Below are positions 1 through 11,496 of a stretch of DNA of 64,000 nt, one piece after another. The notes under the pieces were generated by a model that worked only from the letters and a program-made list of their open reading frames with translations, did no database searches and was not told the DNA's origin. Location: positions 2,480,001 to 2,544,000 of the forward strand of contig CM074138.1 in assembly GCA_037178625.1 (NCBI GenBank), in the 5' to 3' direction. How positions within the stretch are numbered: the first letter of the stretch is position 1; every line of letters begins with the position of its first letter. A program made the translations under genes and the position numbers. Source of the DNA: Skeletonema tropicum. Its lineage: Eukaryota > Bacillariophyta > Thalassiosirophyceae > Thalassiosirales > Thalassiosiraceae.

Positions 1-1010
1 CTTAGTATGAGACGACAACAACAACTAGACTTTGCATCGACCTACTTGTAGTAGGACACTCAGACTAGGGATCGCAAATTCATATTATCAAACGATACTG
101 GAGCTGCAAATGAGTTTGAATATATCAGGCGAGACCAATCTCAAACAGCACGAGAAGGTCTGACAGAGTACGGGGTGCCATCGATAGGTTATCGCGGACG
201 GTTAGACGCCGATTGTGGTAGACGGAGTAAAGCCACCACAGACTTCATGAGACTGATTCGACCAATCACCAACTCGACCAACAAAAGACTCGGCATACGG
301 GGAGAATATGAGTGATATACCTCGCTCGTGATGCTGAAACACGAGATATAGGCCAGGCTAATGCGAGTTGAACTAGAGGCGCACTGGACAATTTGATGCA
401 CAAATGTTAATGACTGGAACGAGGCGATATGACCGACTTAAACGAGGCGATATAACCACGACAACAAGAGACCGACTTAAAGATGTAGAGATATGCGAGC
501 GGTGATGAGGCAATAGCAGGAGAGCCAACACCAACATACCAAGGAAGTCACACGCTGACTCTGGGAGCACGACATCCCACATGTTACACAAGCAATACAG
601 GCGACACATATCGGAACATAGAAGAGGTTGCGAGGAAATGATTCCTTGAACAGCCAGACGCATCATTGCCGCGAATAGAACATCCAGGCGCATCAAGGTT
701 TGGGCTCATAAAACAGCACAGATACAGATCCAGATCTGTCACCCACGGGACAATGCCTACCTCATCTACATAACTGCCATTAGACGTACCGGCCACGGAT
801 TTTTGTATGGGCAACGCACGCTTGAATTTAAGTGAGAACGTGGCTCGAAGCTAGAATCACTTGAGATAGTGAAGATAAAGGGAATGAAGTGAAGATTCGT
901 CACTATGCGCAACATGATTTACAACGTACAGAACTATGCTTGCCAAAGGTGTATACAGGATGAAGAGTCACTCTCAAGACACGCGATTAGGGACACCATC
1001 CATCGTCCAT

Positions 1011-2144
1011 TATGAGATAATATTGGTCGACGTAGATGACATCCTACCAAGAACCAAGAACCCGAACGAGGTGATGATTAAGCTCTGAGAAAATAACAAA
1101 CGACCTCGGGCAGGAAGAAGGACATGGCAAGAGCCTCTGAGACAACACGATGAATGAGAAGTAGGAGAGAGAACTCAATCAATTAAGTATCCAGAACGAT
1201 AGAACTAGACACCGGACTACAGCGGTGAAAGAGGTAAAGATACCAGCAACTCATTTCTGTACGACGATCAATTTTGACTTGGACCGTCTCTACGATGTGG
1301 TCAAAGCATCTCGTGACACTCGGGCATACAGAACCGAGATGCATATGAGGAGTTACATTGAAAGGATGCACTCGGGCATACAGAACCGCGATGCATATGA
1401 GGAGTTACTTTAAAAGGATGTACATTGAAAGGTATTTACGTTTACGGGGAGACCGTAGAGGCTAGTGAAGATTGATCCAGCCGGTATGTAGGGATCATTT
1501 TGACCGCACTTCGTCTTGGACACCTCGAAAGCTGTTTACGGAATTATACGTTACCTGGATAGGTATCCAGATAGGAGACTTGCTATGTCTACAATGCATG
1601 TCGAAGAAGCCCCAAAGCATAGCACAGATTGGAAGGATTTTTACGGGAGACGATTGAGGAAGACCCAGCGGAAATACCAGTTCCGTTGGGAGAGAAGGCG
1701 AGGATCAGAATCTTATCGTTCAATAAACAAGAAGCAGAGTACGGTTGAATTTACAAATCTTGGAGCCGACACCGAGATGGTAACGATGCGCTTCGCGAGA
1801 GGTTTGACAGTTGCACTGAAGATCAACCTAAAGATGTTCGCTGTACCAACTGACTGAGCACATTCGCGGTACCAATTGACTGAACACCTGATTTCTTTTG
1901 TGACAATGACAGTATGGTGAAGGTTACGAATACTCCAACATCCGCTACAAACCTCAGTCAGACACCTTATCATCAAGGGGGAGTACACCGCAACAGGAAC
2001 TTTACAATGTCGATAATACCTCCCGGACGGAGCCAACTACTCGGACACACTCAAGAAGATATCACCTTTATACAAGAGGATTCAACTTTATATTACCCAA
2101 ATCAGTGCACGATAGTGGATGAGAAGATTTCCAATGAGACTTAG
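1011..2144 (+). pseudogene. Ty1/copia RT-RNase H relic (copy A)
   Basis: No intact ORF, but shifting frames on the plus strand give a collinear copia pol 3' end. At 1011 there is a YVDD-box-like string (YEIILVDVDDIL, first Tyr changed to Asp). Near 1509 there is a GHLES-type string before a broken RYLDRYPDRR block. At 1627-1660 there is a DWKDFYG block followed, two bases out of frame, by EEDPAEIPVPLGEK. Near 1730 comes QSTVE with MFAVPTD after it. At 1870-1935 VPID, a stop, then CDNDSMVK gives the last RNase H aspartate region. The order and spacing are those of diatom copia elements. At least three frameshifts and several stops show it is dead. The 5' part (gag, protease, integrase) was not recognised. 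Confidence 0.7.
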
Positions 2145-2534
2145 CTTTATGAATCGCAAGCGTAAGCTTACAATTCACGGGGAGCGTTTCGTGTAGCACA
2201 GAACGTCTCATTCCCTTAGACGATCACTCACTTCTCACCAATCTTTATCCTTGTTATGTATCCTTACCATGTAATTATATATTATTAGTTGATGTTATCG
2301 CAGTAGTACTGATTAGTTTGTATATTACGTAATCATTAACGTAGTGTGAGAAACGAATCGGTTTATCAGACAGCCATTCTCACGGCTGTATCTACGATGG
2401 CAGCGTTCGAAAAGAATAGAATACGGGGAGAAAATGATGACAATATTTATTCTATTCTCCGACGGGGAGGAACGCGGACATAATAAGTATGAGGAAATGG
2501 AACCAGTTCACTGAGGTTATATTTGACTGGGAGG

Positions 2535-2820
2535 AGCGATAAGAATTTGCCGAGGAATGCGGGAGGAAAGAAGGAAAGAGATTCGATATCGATATAATGA
2601 ATTGCCGAGGACGCCGGCATAATAATTGGCCCCAAGAAGGAAAGAGATTCGATATCGATATAATGAATTGCCGAGGACGCCGGCATAATAATTGGCCCCC
2701 CAGTAAGGACACCTGGGATATCAACAACCATCGCCGAGGAATGCCGGCGATAAATAAATCGGCCCTGCTGGGGAGGAATGCCCCCGTCTGCATAAAAGGA
2801 ATTGGCCCAAACTAACTATT
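2535..2820. repeat. GCCGAGGA...GGC hairpin-type tandem repeat
   Basis: A 66-base unit starting AAGGAAAGAGATTCGATATC occurs twice (from 2571 and 2637). Each contains GCCGAGGACGCCGGC followed by an AT spacer and TTGGCCCC. Looser versions follow at about 2731 and 2768 (GCCGAGGAATGCCGGC and GGGGAGGAATGCCCCC). Each unit can pair with itself because of its GCC/GGC arms. The same block is at 8923-9208 in copy B. Confidence 0.75.
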
Positions 2821-2867
2821 GACGGATAGGCACCACTAGAGACGTGGAGCTGGAAACAGAAATCGAA

Positions 2868-3086
2868 CGTAGAAACATATTAAGAACCCAGATCACCTAG
2901 GAGAGGTGCAGAAGGTTAGAAACATATTAAGAACCCAGATCACCTAGGAGAGGTGCAGAAGGTTAGAACCCAGATCACCTAGAAGAGGTGCAGAAGGTTA
3001 GAAACATATTAAGAACCCAGATCACCTAGGAGAGGTGCAGAAGGTTAGAACCCAGATCACCTAGAAGAGGTGCAGAAGGTTAGAAA
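2868..3086. repeat. ACCCAGATCACCTAG short tandem array
   Basis: Five units contain the core ACCCAGATCACCTAG(G/A)AGAG, then GTGCAGAAGGTTAGAA. They alternate between a long form carrying ACATATTAAGA and a short form without it. The core has a small palindrome (CACCTAGGAGAGGTG). The same array is at 9256-9474 in copy B. Confidence 0.85.
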
Positions 3087-3123
3087 AGTTAGAAAATAGA
3101 TAGGAAATAGAAACCCAGGAAAG

Positions 3124-3275
3124 AAATACTGCAAGGAGCCAGTATAGACCCTGCAAGGAGCCAAGGGCGACGGACGGAAATTGCTGCAAGGAGCCAGCGA
3201 TAACACGAGAAATTAGGTACTGCAAGGAGCCAGCAGATAGGGAATATTAAAGAATATCGCTGCAAGGAGCCAGCA
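3124..3275. repeat. CTGCAAGGAGCCAG interspersed short repeat
   Basis: CTGCAAGGAGCCA occurs five times with 20-35 base unrelated spacers (near 3128, 3150, 3184, 3218 and 3259). The regular spacing of a fixed 13-14 base word between unlike spacers is unusual, but units and spacers are too short for CRISPR and the context is eukaryotic. The same set lies at 9512-9663 in copy B. Confidence 0.8.
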
Positions 3276-3333
3276 GAATCACGGAAGGAATAGGGATACC
3301 AGAGAGTATTAACGATGTAACAGTCAATGGCAA

Positions 3334-3640
3334 AGTGCCGACACATTCTTGGAGAGATAAAGGAAAAGTAAACGTAAGTGGCAAAGTGCCACCGCGTCAT
3401 CGTTGGAGATAGAAAAGAAAGAAAAATACCACCAGGAGGCGGGGCCAGTAGAGCCTATCGTCTTCGAAAAGAAAGAGAAATACCACTAGAATAGGAAGGA
3501 ATGAAATAGATCACCGAGTAAGTGAGGCGAACACCCGAAGGAGAGCATAAATAGTAGTAGTCATGGTCGCAGTGCCTGACGGAGAAAAGATGGCCGAAGT
3601 GCCGGCGTAAAGTGAGACGGCCGGAGTGCCTGTAATGTTG
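3334..3640. repeat. AGTGCC word repeats with hairpin arms
   Basis: TGGCAAAGTGCC appears near 3329 and 3378 and can fold on its GGC/GCC ends. GGTCGCAGTGCC, GGCCGAAGTGCCGG and GGCCGGAGTGCC follow between 3563 and 3631. The set is repeated in copy B (about 9717-10018). Confidence 0.6.
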
Positions 3641-4176
3641 GTAAATGAAAAAGAATAGGGACCGTGATTGACCAGGAAGAGAGATAGAAACATTTCGTAT
3701 GAGAGACGACAAGAGAGCTGAAAAGGCCAGAGTAATAGACGAAAACTAATGTGCACCCAGAAGATAGGGTCACCGTTAACTATGTGATATTAGTTAGATT
3801 AGAGTGGACGCACCTCTGACGAAAGCTGAGGGGAGATACTCTAGAAGGAGAGATGTCGAACACGATAATCAACGTGAAGTCTTTGATATCCAGGGAGACA
3901 GTCCGATAGAGGACAACTGCCGTATTCGAGGAGTAGAATACCGAAGAAAATTGAGCAGGACTAAGAGACAGATGAATAGCAAGAACAGCGGTTAACCAAC
4001 AGATGCACATAAACTCTGAGAGATCGTAGAGATCTGACTTATCGGACCAGAACGAGAGTGCTCACGGTAATGAACACGGGCTGGTAATATAATAGGTTGC
4101 ACGTCACGGATGTCAAGTACACTATCCAAAACCTCATGGAGAGATCTGACATGGAATCGGAGACAAGATACTATGA

Positions 4177-4222
4177 GATATACAAGCATCCCTGCTTGAT
4201 ATACAAGCATCCCTGCTTGAGA
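4177..4222. repeat. Twin 22-base hairpins
   Basis: GATATACAAGCATCCCTGCT (plus TGA) occurs twice in direct succession. Each unit contains inverted arms CAAGCA and TGCTTG around a four-base loop, so the pair could form a double hairpin. An identical pair is at 10565-10610 in copy B. Confidence 0.75.
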
Positions 4223-5613
4223 ATGAGATCAAACGTTAAACCACGACAAGTATGAATAAAAATCCTTTTGAGGGCATAAATGCGAGAATAGTATTCGGGA
4301 CTGCTCTGCATGAGAAGCCGATTGCAAATGGAAGCCGGGAAGAGGTTGATCTCAAGACATGAATATAAGCAATGTGAAACTGAAACACAAGATGAATGCT
4401 TGAACGCTTACAGTTAGAGCAAAGCTATGACATTTAAGGTCATGGCATTTTGAGCCGACCGGCGTGATTGTTACTCTGATGATATGTAGCGCAAGTACCT
4501 TGGCACAATTCGTGTGAACATCCCTTCATCTTAGGTCAAACCAGATCAGTGAATGGCATCCCGGGTATATTGAGTACAGGACATCCGCAGACAGAGCTCC
4601 GTGATGTTGCGTGGAAGATGGGGAGAGAATGGCACAGAGTGTGTCATCTAACAACTCCTCCTCCAGGAAGGGAGAGGGAGAGAAAGAGAGAAATGGACAG
4701 CACTTGCTGTAAAAATAAGGAATAGGTGGCAACTCGATCATAACAAGAATAACGGCTTGTCAACAAGTACTGATAGGGAGTAGCTTCATGCCATGTGATG
4801 AGACAGGGACAAAGACAAATTCCATGATGTTGTACATACAATATACCTTGGGATCAGCGTACAGAAGATCGTAGCAACAGAGTTGGTTACCCTGGAACTT
4901 TATGACGGAGCAAATATTAGATGCGTGTAATGGTGCACGGGCATTCAAAGTGAATCGGAAGCGAACACAAATATTAACAATCGACAAACATTCTTATTTT
5001 GAATCGCAGGCTTGATGTGGTTGAGATGTCAAGAAATAGGAAGACCTCATCTTGGCAAAAGATCCCTCAGTATAAGCGTAGCAAATATATAGTACAAGCT
5101 ATATCGCTTTGATAACAGCGGGCGCGAATACAAGCTGTAGTCTATGACAATGTGTAAGAGACAAGAAATTGGATGTAGCCAGAACAACACGACCGCGGAC
5201 GTTATTATCCATCATGATGAGCCGAGGAGGTAGTTTGAAGAACGGACCGCAGACAAGGACGTTACTATCCATCATGATGAGCGGATGATAATCTAATCCG
5301 AATTGATGGAGAAACGCCCTGCGGCAAAGGGGAAACAAAGCTGAAGAGAATAGATAGATGGAGAAACGCCCTGCGGACAAGGGACGAACAAATGTACGAG
5401 AATAAGGGACGAACAAATGTAAGAGCCGTGACTACCAAGGCATAACGAAATACTCCATAGCATCTGACCAATGAGGAGTCCAGAGTGAAGGACGATTGAA
5501 CAGCATGGTGAAAACAATGCGCACTGAACTGGAGACGGGTTGACATCCAAGACCGGGAGACACTCGATATGATCAAGAATAGGGGCAGCAATACCTCGTG
5601 TAGACCAATAATT

Positions 5614-5651
5614 GAATGTCAAGCAGGGGAGAATATTGATACTTGACATTC
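5614..5651. repeat. GAATGTCAAG...CTTGACATTC hairpin
   Basis: Perfect 10-base inverted arms GAATGTCAAG and CTTGACATTC flank an 18-base loop containing CAGGGGAGA. Related hairpins on the opposite strand with the matching CTCCCC loop word occur at 59611-59650 and 59781-59822, 54 kb away. It lies four bases before a charged coding-like repeat. Confidence 0.65.
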
Positions 5652-5655
5652 CCAA

Positions 5656-5826
5656 GATGGCACAGAAGAGGCAGATAAAAGAGATGACACAGACGAGGCA
5701 GATAAACGAGACAGAGAAGAAGAGGCAGATAAAAGAGGCAGAGAAGAAGAGGCAGGTAAAAGAGATGGCATAGACGAGGCAGATAAGAGAGACAGAGACC
5801 AATGTGACAAGGAACTGCCCTCATAA
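5656..5826 (+). other. Charged EADKR-repeat reading frame
   Basis: A 57-codon open stretch reads as repeats of E-A-D-K-R followed by acidic or Arg-rich residues, ending in CDKELPS and a stop. No start codon leads it in frame. It could be a piece of a lost gag-like or low-complexity protein, or simply purine-rich repeat DNA. It is unique to copy A because copy B is truncated before this point. Confidence 0.3.
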
Positions 5827-6391
5827 CAGTTGCTAATGATGCTCACGCTAATCATAGTGCAAGACGTGAAGGTACATATGACACTACTGATGAATGTGGA
5901 TTAAACGCCAGATGTCAAGCTAGGAAGAACGCGATGCACGTCTTATCACCCGACATAATGGCAGAGGAAATCAACGAGGTAGTACAGACCAAGATATCGG
6001 CAGAAGAGCGCAAATGAAGAAATGATATTGAAGAACGCCTTGGGCCTTGGTCGGGTCGAATGGAAGCAACATGAGAAAGATTGGATGACCCACAGAGCGG
6101 CTATATAGCATCAAGTTGACCTTGTATCGTGATAACTATGGTGTGAACACAGTGATACCTTACATGGGCATAATTGCGTTAGCAGAGCAGAGCAAAACAT
6201 TTCCGACAAGCCGACTCGATAGCTTAGTGATTATTGTCAGTGAGTTTCATGAAACTAGGACGTTAAGACCACGCGTAGGACCCGCAGTTGAGGTGACTGC
6301 TGACAATACTTGAGAGCAATTGCATGACAAGCACTGCGGGAGCGCCCTAACACATTTGGAGACGATTCTAGATGCATCGACAACAAGCCTT

Positions 6392-9300
6392 CTTAGTATG
6401 AGACGACAACAACAACTAGACTTTGCATCGACCTACTTGTAGTAGGACACTCAGACTAGGGATCGCAAATTCATATTATCAAACGATACTGGAGCTGCAA
6501 ATGAGTTTGAATATATCAGGCGAGACCAATCTCAAACAGCACGAGAAGGTCTGACAGAGTACGGGGTGCCATCGATAGGTTATCGCGGACGGTTAGACGC
6601 CGATTGTGGTAGACGGAGTAAAGCCACCACAGACTTCATGAGACTGATTCGACCAATCACCAACTCGACCAACAAAAGACTCGGCATACGGGGAGAATAT
6701 GAGTGATATACCTCGCTCGTGATGCTGAAACACGAGATATAGGCAGGCTAATGCGAGTTGAACTAGAGGCGCACTGGACAATTTGATGCACAAATGTTAA
6801 TGACTGGAACGAGGCGATATGACCGACTTAAACGAGGCGATATAACCACGACAACAAGAGACCGACTTAAAGATGTAGAGATATGCGAGCGGTGATGAGG
6901 CAATAGCAGGAGAGCCAACACCAACATACCAAGGAAGTCACACGCTGACTCTGGGAACACGACATCCCACATGTTACACAAGCAATACAGGCGACACATA
7001 TCGGAACATAGAAGAGGTTGCGAGGAAATGATTCCTTGAACAGCCAGACGCATCATTGCCGCGAATAGAACATCCAGGCGCATCAAGGTTTGGGCTCATA
7101 AAACAGCACAGATACAGATCCAGATCTGTCACCCACGGGACAATGCCTACCTCATCTACATAACTGCCATTAGACGTACCGGCCACGGATTTTTGTATGG
7201 GCAACGCACGCTTGAATTTAAGTGAGAACGTGGCTCGAAGCTAGAATCACTTGAGATAGTGAAGATAAAGGGAATGAAGTGAAGATTCGTCACTATGCGC
7301 AACATGATTTACAACGTACAGAACTATGCTTGCCAAAGGTGTATACAGGATGAAGAGTCACTCTCAAGACACGCGATTAGGGACACCATCCATCGTCCAT
7401 TATGAGATAATATTGGTCGACGTAGATGACATCCTACCAAGAACCAAGAACCCGAACGAGGTGATGATTAAGCTCTGAGAAAATAACAAACGACCTCGGG
7501 CAGGAAGAAGGACATGGCAAGAGCCTCTGAGACAACACGATGAATGAGAAGTAGGAGAGAGAACTCAATCAATTAAGTATCCAGAACGATAGAACTAGAC
7601 ACCGGACTACAGCGGTGAAAGAGGTAAAGATACCAGCAACTCATTTCTGTACGACGATCAATTTTGACTTGGACCGTCTCTACGATGTGGTCAAAGCATC
7701 TCGTGACACTCGGGCATACAGAACCGAGATGCATATGAGGAGTTACATTGAAAGGATGCACTCGGGCATACAGAACCGCGATGCATATGAGGAGTTACTT
7801 TAAAAGGATGTACATTGAAAGGTATTTACGTTTACGGGGAGACCGTAGAGGCTAGTGAAGATTGATCCAGCCGGTATGTAGGGATCATTTTGACCGCACT
7901 TCGTCTTGGACACCTCGAAAGCTGTTTACGGAATTATACGTTACCTGGATAGGTATCCAGATAGGAGACTTGCTATGTCTACAATGCATGTCGAAGAAGC
8001 CCCAAAGCATAGCACAGATTGGAAGGATTTTTACGGGAGACGATTGAGGAAGACCCAGCGGAAATACCAGTTCCGTTGGGAGAGAAGGCGAGGATCAGAA
8101 TCTTATCGTTCAATAAACAAGAAGCAGAGTACGGTTGAATTTACAAATCTTGGAGCCGACACCGAGATGGTAACGATGCGCTTCGCGAGAGGTTTGACAG
8201 TTGCACTGAAGATCAACCTAAAGATGTTCGCTGTACCAACTGACTGAGCACATTCGCGGTACCAATTGACTGAACACCTGATTTCTTTTGTGACAATGAC
8301 AGTATGGTGAAGGTTACGAATACTCCAACATCCGCTACAAACCTCAGTCAGACACCTTATCATCAAGGGGGAGTACACCGCAACAGGAACTTTACAATGT
8401 CGATAATACCTCCCGGACGGAGCCAACTACTCGGACACACTCAAGAAGATATCACCTTTATACAAGAGGATTCAACTTTATATTACCCAAATCAGTGCAC
8501 GATAGTGGATGAGAAGATTTCCAATGAGACTTAGCTTTATGAATCGCAAGCGTAAGCTTACAATTCACGGGGAGCGTTTCGTGTAGCACAGAACGTCTCA
8601 TTCCCTTAGACGATCACTCACTTCTCACCAATCTTTATCCTTGTTATGTATCCTTACCATGTAATTATATTATTAGTTGATGTTATCGCAGTAGTACTGA
8701 TTAGTTTGTATATTACGTAATCATTAACGTAGTGTGAGAAACGAATCGGTTTATCAGACAGCCATTCTCACGGCTGTATCTACGATGGCAGCGTTCGAAA
8801 AGAATAGAATACGGGGAGAAAATGATGACAATATTTATTCTATTCTCCGACGGGGAGGAACGCGGACATAATAAGTATGAGGAAATGGAACCAGTTCACT
8901 GAGGTTATATTTGACTGGGAGGAGCGATAAGAATTTGCCGAGGAATGCGGGAGGAAAGAAGGAAAGAGATTCGATATCGATATAATGAATTGCCGAGGAC
9001 GCCGGCATAATAATTGGCCCCAAGAAGGAAAGAGATTCGATATCGATATAATGAATTGCCGAGGACGCCGGCATAATAATTGGCCCCCCAGTAAGGACAC
9101 CTGGGATATCAACAACCATCGCCGAGGAATGCCGGCGATAAATAAATCGGCCCTGCTGGGGAGGAATGCCCCCGTCTGCATAAAAGGAATTGGCCCAAAC
9201 TAACTATTGACGGATAGGCACCACTAGAGACGTGGAGCTGGAAACAGAAATCGAACGTAGAAACATATTAAGAACCCAGATCACCTAGGAGAGGTGCAGA

Positions 9301-11027
9301 AGGTTAGAAACATATTAAGAACCCAGATCACCTAGGAGAGGTGCAGAAGGTTAGAACCCAGATCACCTAGAAGAGGTGCAGAAGGTTAGAAACATATTAA
9401 GAACCCAGATCACCTAGGAGAGGTGCAGAAGGTTAGAACCCAGATCACCTAGAAGAGGTGCAGAAGGTTAGAAAAGTTAGAAAATAGATAGGAAATAGAA
9501 ACCCAGGAAAGAAATACTGCAAGGAGCCAGTATAGACCCTGCAAGGAGCCAAGGGCGACGGACGGAAATTGCTGCAAGGAGCCAGCGATAACACGAGAAA
9601 TTAGGTACTGCAAGGAGCCAGCAGATAGGGAATATTAAAGAATATCGCTGCAAGGAGCCAGCAGAATCACGGAAGGAATAGGGATACCAGAGAGTATTAA
9701 CGATGTAACAGTCAATGGCAAAGTGCCGACACATTCTTGGAGAGATAAAGGAAAAGTAAACGTAAGTGGCAAAGTGCCACCGCGTCATCGTTGGAGATAG
9801 AAAAGAAAGAAAAATACCACCAGGAGGCGGGGCCAGTAGAGCCTATCGTCTTCGAAAAGAAAGAGAAATACCACTAGAATAGGAAGGAATGAAATAGATC
9901 ACCGAGTAAGTGAGGCGAACACCCGAAGGAGAGCATAAATAGTAGTAGTCATGGTCGCAGTGCCTGACGGAGAAAAGATGGCCGAAGTGCCGGCGTAAAG
10001 TGAGACGGCCGGAGTGCCTGTAATGTTGGTAAATGAAAAAGAATAGGGACCGTGATTGACCAGGAAGAGAGATAGAAACATTTCGTATGAGAGACGACAA
10101 GAGAGCTGAAAAGGCCAGAGTAATAGACGAAAACTAATGTGCACCCAGAAGATAGGGTCACCGTTAACTATGTGATATTAGTTAGATTAGAGTGGACGCA
10201 CCTCTGACGAAAGCTGAGGGGAGATACTCTAGAAGGAGAGATGTCGAACACGATAATCAACGTGAAGTCTTTGATATCCAGGGAGACAGTCCGATAGAGG
10301 ACAACTGCCGTATTCGAGGAGTAGAATACCGAAGAAAATTGAGCAGGACTAAGAGACAGATGAATAGCAAGAACAGCGGTTAACCAACAGATGCACATAA
10401 ACTCTGAGAGATCGTAGAGATCTGACTTATCGGACCAGAACGAGAGTGCTCACGGTAATGAACACGGGCTGGTAATATAATAGGTTGCACGTCACGGATG
10501 TCAAGTACACTATCCAAAACCTCATGGAGAGATCTGACATGGAATCGGAGACAAGATACTATGAGATATACAAGCATCCCTGCTTGATATACAAGCATCC
10601 CTGCTTGAGAATGAGATCAAACGTTAAACCACGACAAGTATGAATAAAAATCCTTTTGAGGGCATAAATGCGAGAATAGTATTCGGGACTGCTCTGCATG
10701 AGAAGCCGATTGCAAATGGAAGCCGGGAAGAGGTTGATCTCAAGACATGAATATAAGCAATGTGAAACTGAAACACAAGATGAATGCTTGAACGCTTACA
10801 GTTAGAGCAAAGCTATGACATTTAAGGTCATGGCATTTTGAGCCGACCGGCGTGATTGTTACTCTGATGATATGTAGCGCAAGTACCTTGGCACAATTCG
10901 TGTGAACATCCCTTCATCTTAGGTCAAACCAGATCAGTGAATGGCATCCCGGGTATATTGAGTACAGGACATCCGCAGACAGAGCTCCGTGATGTTGCGT
11001 GGAAGATGGGGAGAGAATGGCACAGAG
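6392..11027. repeat. 6.39 kb tandem unit, copy B (truncated)
   Basis: This copy matches 1-4639 and stops abruptly after 11027, inside the shared word GGCACAGAG. Copy A there continues with TGTGTCATC, while copy B is followed by a fragment related to 15271 and 17424. The truncation removes the equivalent of 4640-6391. All short repeats and the copia relic of copy A are present with the same frameshifts, so the decay came before the duplication. Confidence 0.93.
7401..8534 (+). pseudogene. Ty1/copia RT-RNase H relic (copy B)
   Basis: Same relic as at 1011-2144, shifted by 6390 bases, with identical frameshifts and stops. The YVDD-like box is at 7401, DWKDFYG near 8017, and the CDNDS block near 8284. 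Two copies with shared lesions show that the element died before the tandem duplication. Confidence 0.7.
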
Positions 11028-11096
11028 GGCGCTTTGTGAAAGGGGGAAGAGTAGTTGTGAACAGTGTATAATTAGTTAGATTACTTTGTCTCGTTG
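11028..11096. repeat. Fragment of the TspO-side segmental repeat
   Basis: GGCGCTTTGTGAAAGGGGGA and a following GTGAACAGTGTATAATTAGT match 15271-15345 and 17424-17497 with short deletions. It begins at the exact base where copy B of the 6.39 kb tandem unit ends, so it marks a rearrangement junction. Confidence 0.75.
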
Positions 11097-11496
11097 AGTG
11101 TCCTTCATATAATTATTACGCGATAACATGCAAGACTATTGTGAGACGTTGCTGGTTCTGTGCTGGGCGAAGATGTGAAAGATGAAGGAATATTACTCTT
11201 GGCTGAACATGAGAAGGAACGCATCAAATATTATCCCCATTGATAGTTGCGCATAGAGTTCCGGCATAGTTTGTAATAATTTGTTGCGTTGTTGCCTCCA
11301 TCACCTGAATTGCATAAATCGTGTGGTGCAGCGACAGCGGTATTTTGTGACTACACAGTCTTAACTTTGCGAATACAACACTATGACTTTACCAGTGGCT
11401 CAAATGAAAGTTATGTATATATGCTATTATTGCACGGCCGATAATTGTGATGTTACCGCAAGAATCTTGTATCGGCTGCATCGCGAAAATAGGCCA
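11097..11496. other. Intergenic, no feature seen
   Basis: AT-rich sequence between the tandem-repeat junction and the 3' end of the minus-strand gene at 11497. I see no supported gene or repeat. Confidence 0.5.

Larger units (their letters stand above)
1..6391. repeat. 6.39 kb tandem unit, copy A (complete period)
   Basis: Position 1 onward recurs from position 6392 almost base for base, giving a period of 6391 that drops to 6388 through two small deletions in copy B. By eye I found only three differences over 4.6 kb: one base missing near 353, G/A at 567 versus 6957, and two bases missing in an AT run near 2280. The unit holds a decayed Ty1/copia pol relic (about 1011-2144), several short tandem or hairpin families (2.5-4.2 kb) and a purine-rich strand. 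Positions 4640-6391 occur only in this copy. Because the window starts inside the repeat, more copies may lie to the left. The near identity means a very recent duplication or an assembly artefact. No intact gene is visible. Confidence 0.93.

Noticed and set aside
2447..2793. Overlapping 94- and 113-codon minus-strand frames
   Set aside because: They only mirror the 66-base tandem repeat in two frames, so they are by-products of the repeat.
3124..3275. CRISPR-like array of CTGCAAGGAGCCAG units
   Set aside because: Units are 13-14 bases with uneven spacers, no cas genes, and a eukaryotic context.
5293..5802. 169-codon minus-strand frame rich in Phe, Ile, Cys and Leu
   Set aside because: It is the complement of a purine-rich repeat, low in complexity and without recognisable protein content.
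1..11027. Reading the two 4.6 kb repeats as giant LTRs around 1.75 kb
   Set aside because: The repeat carries pol RNase H sequence, its ends are not TG...CA, and no primer-binding site or polypurine tract was found at the borders. A tandem duplication is simpler.
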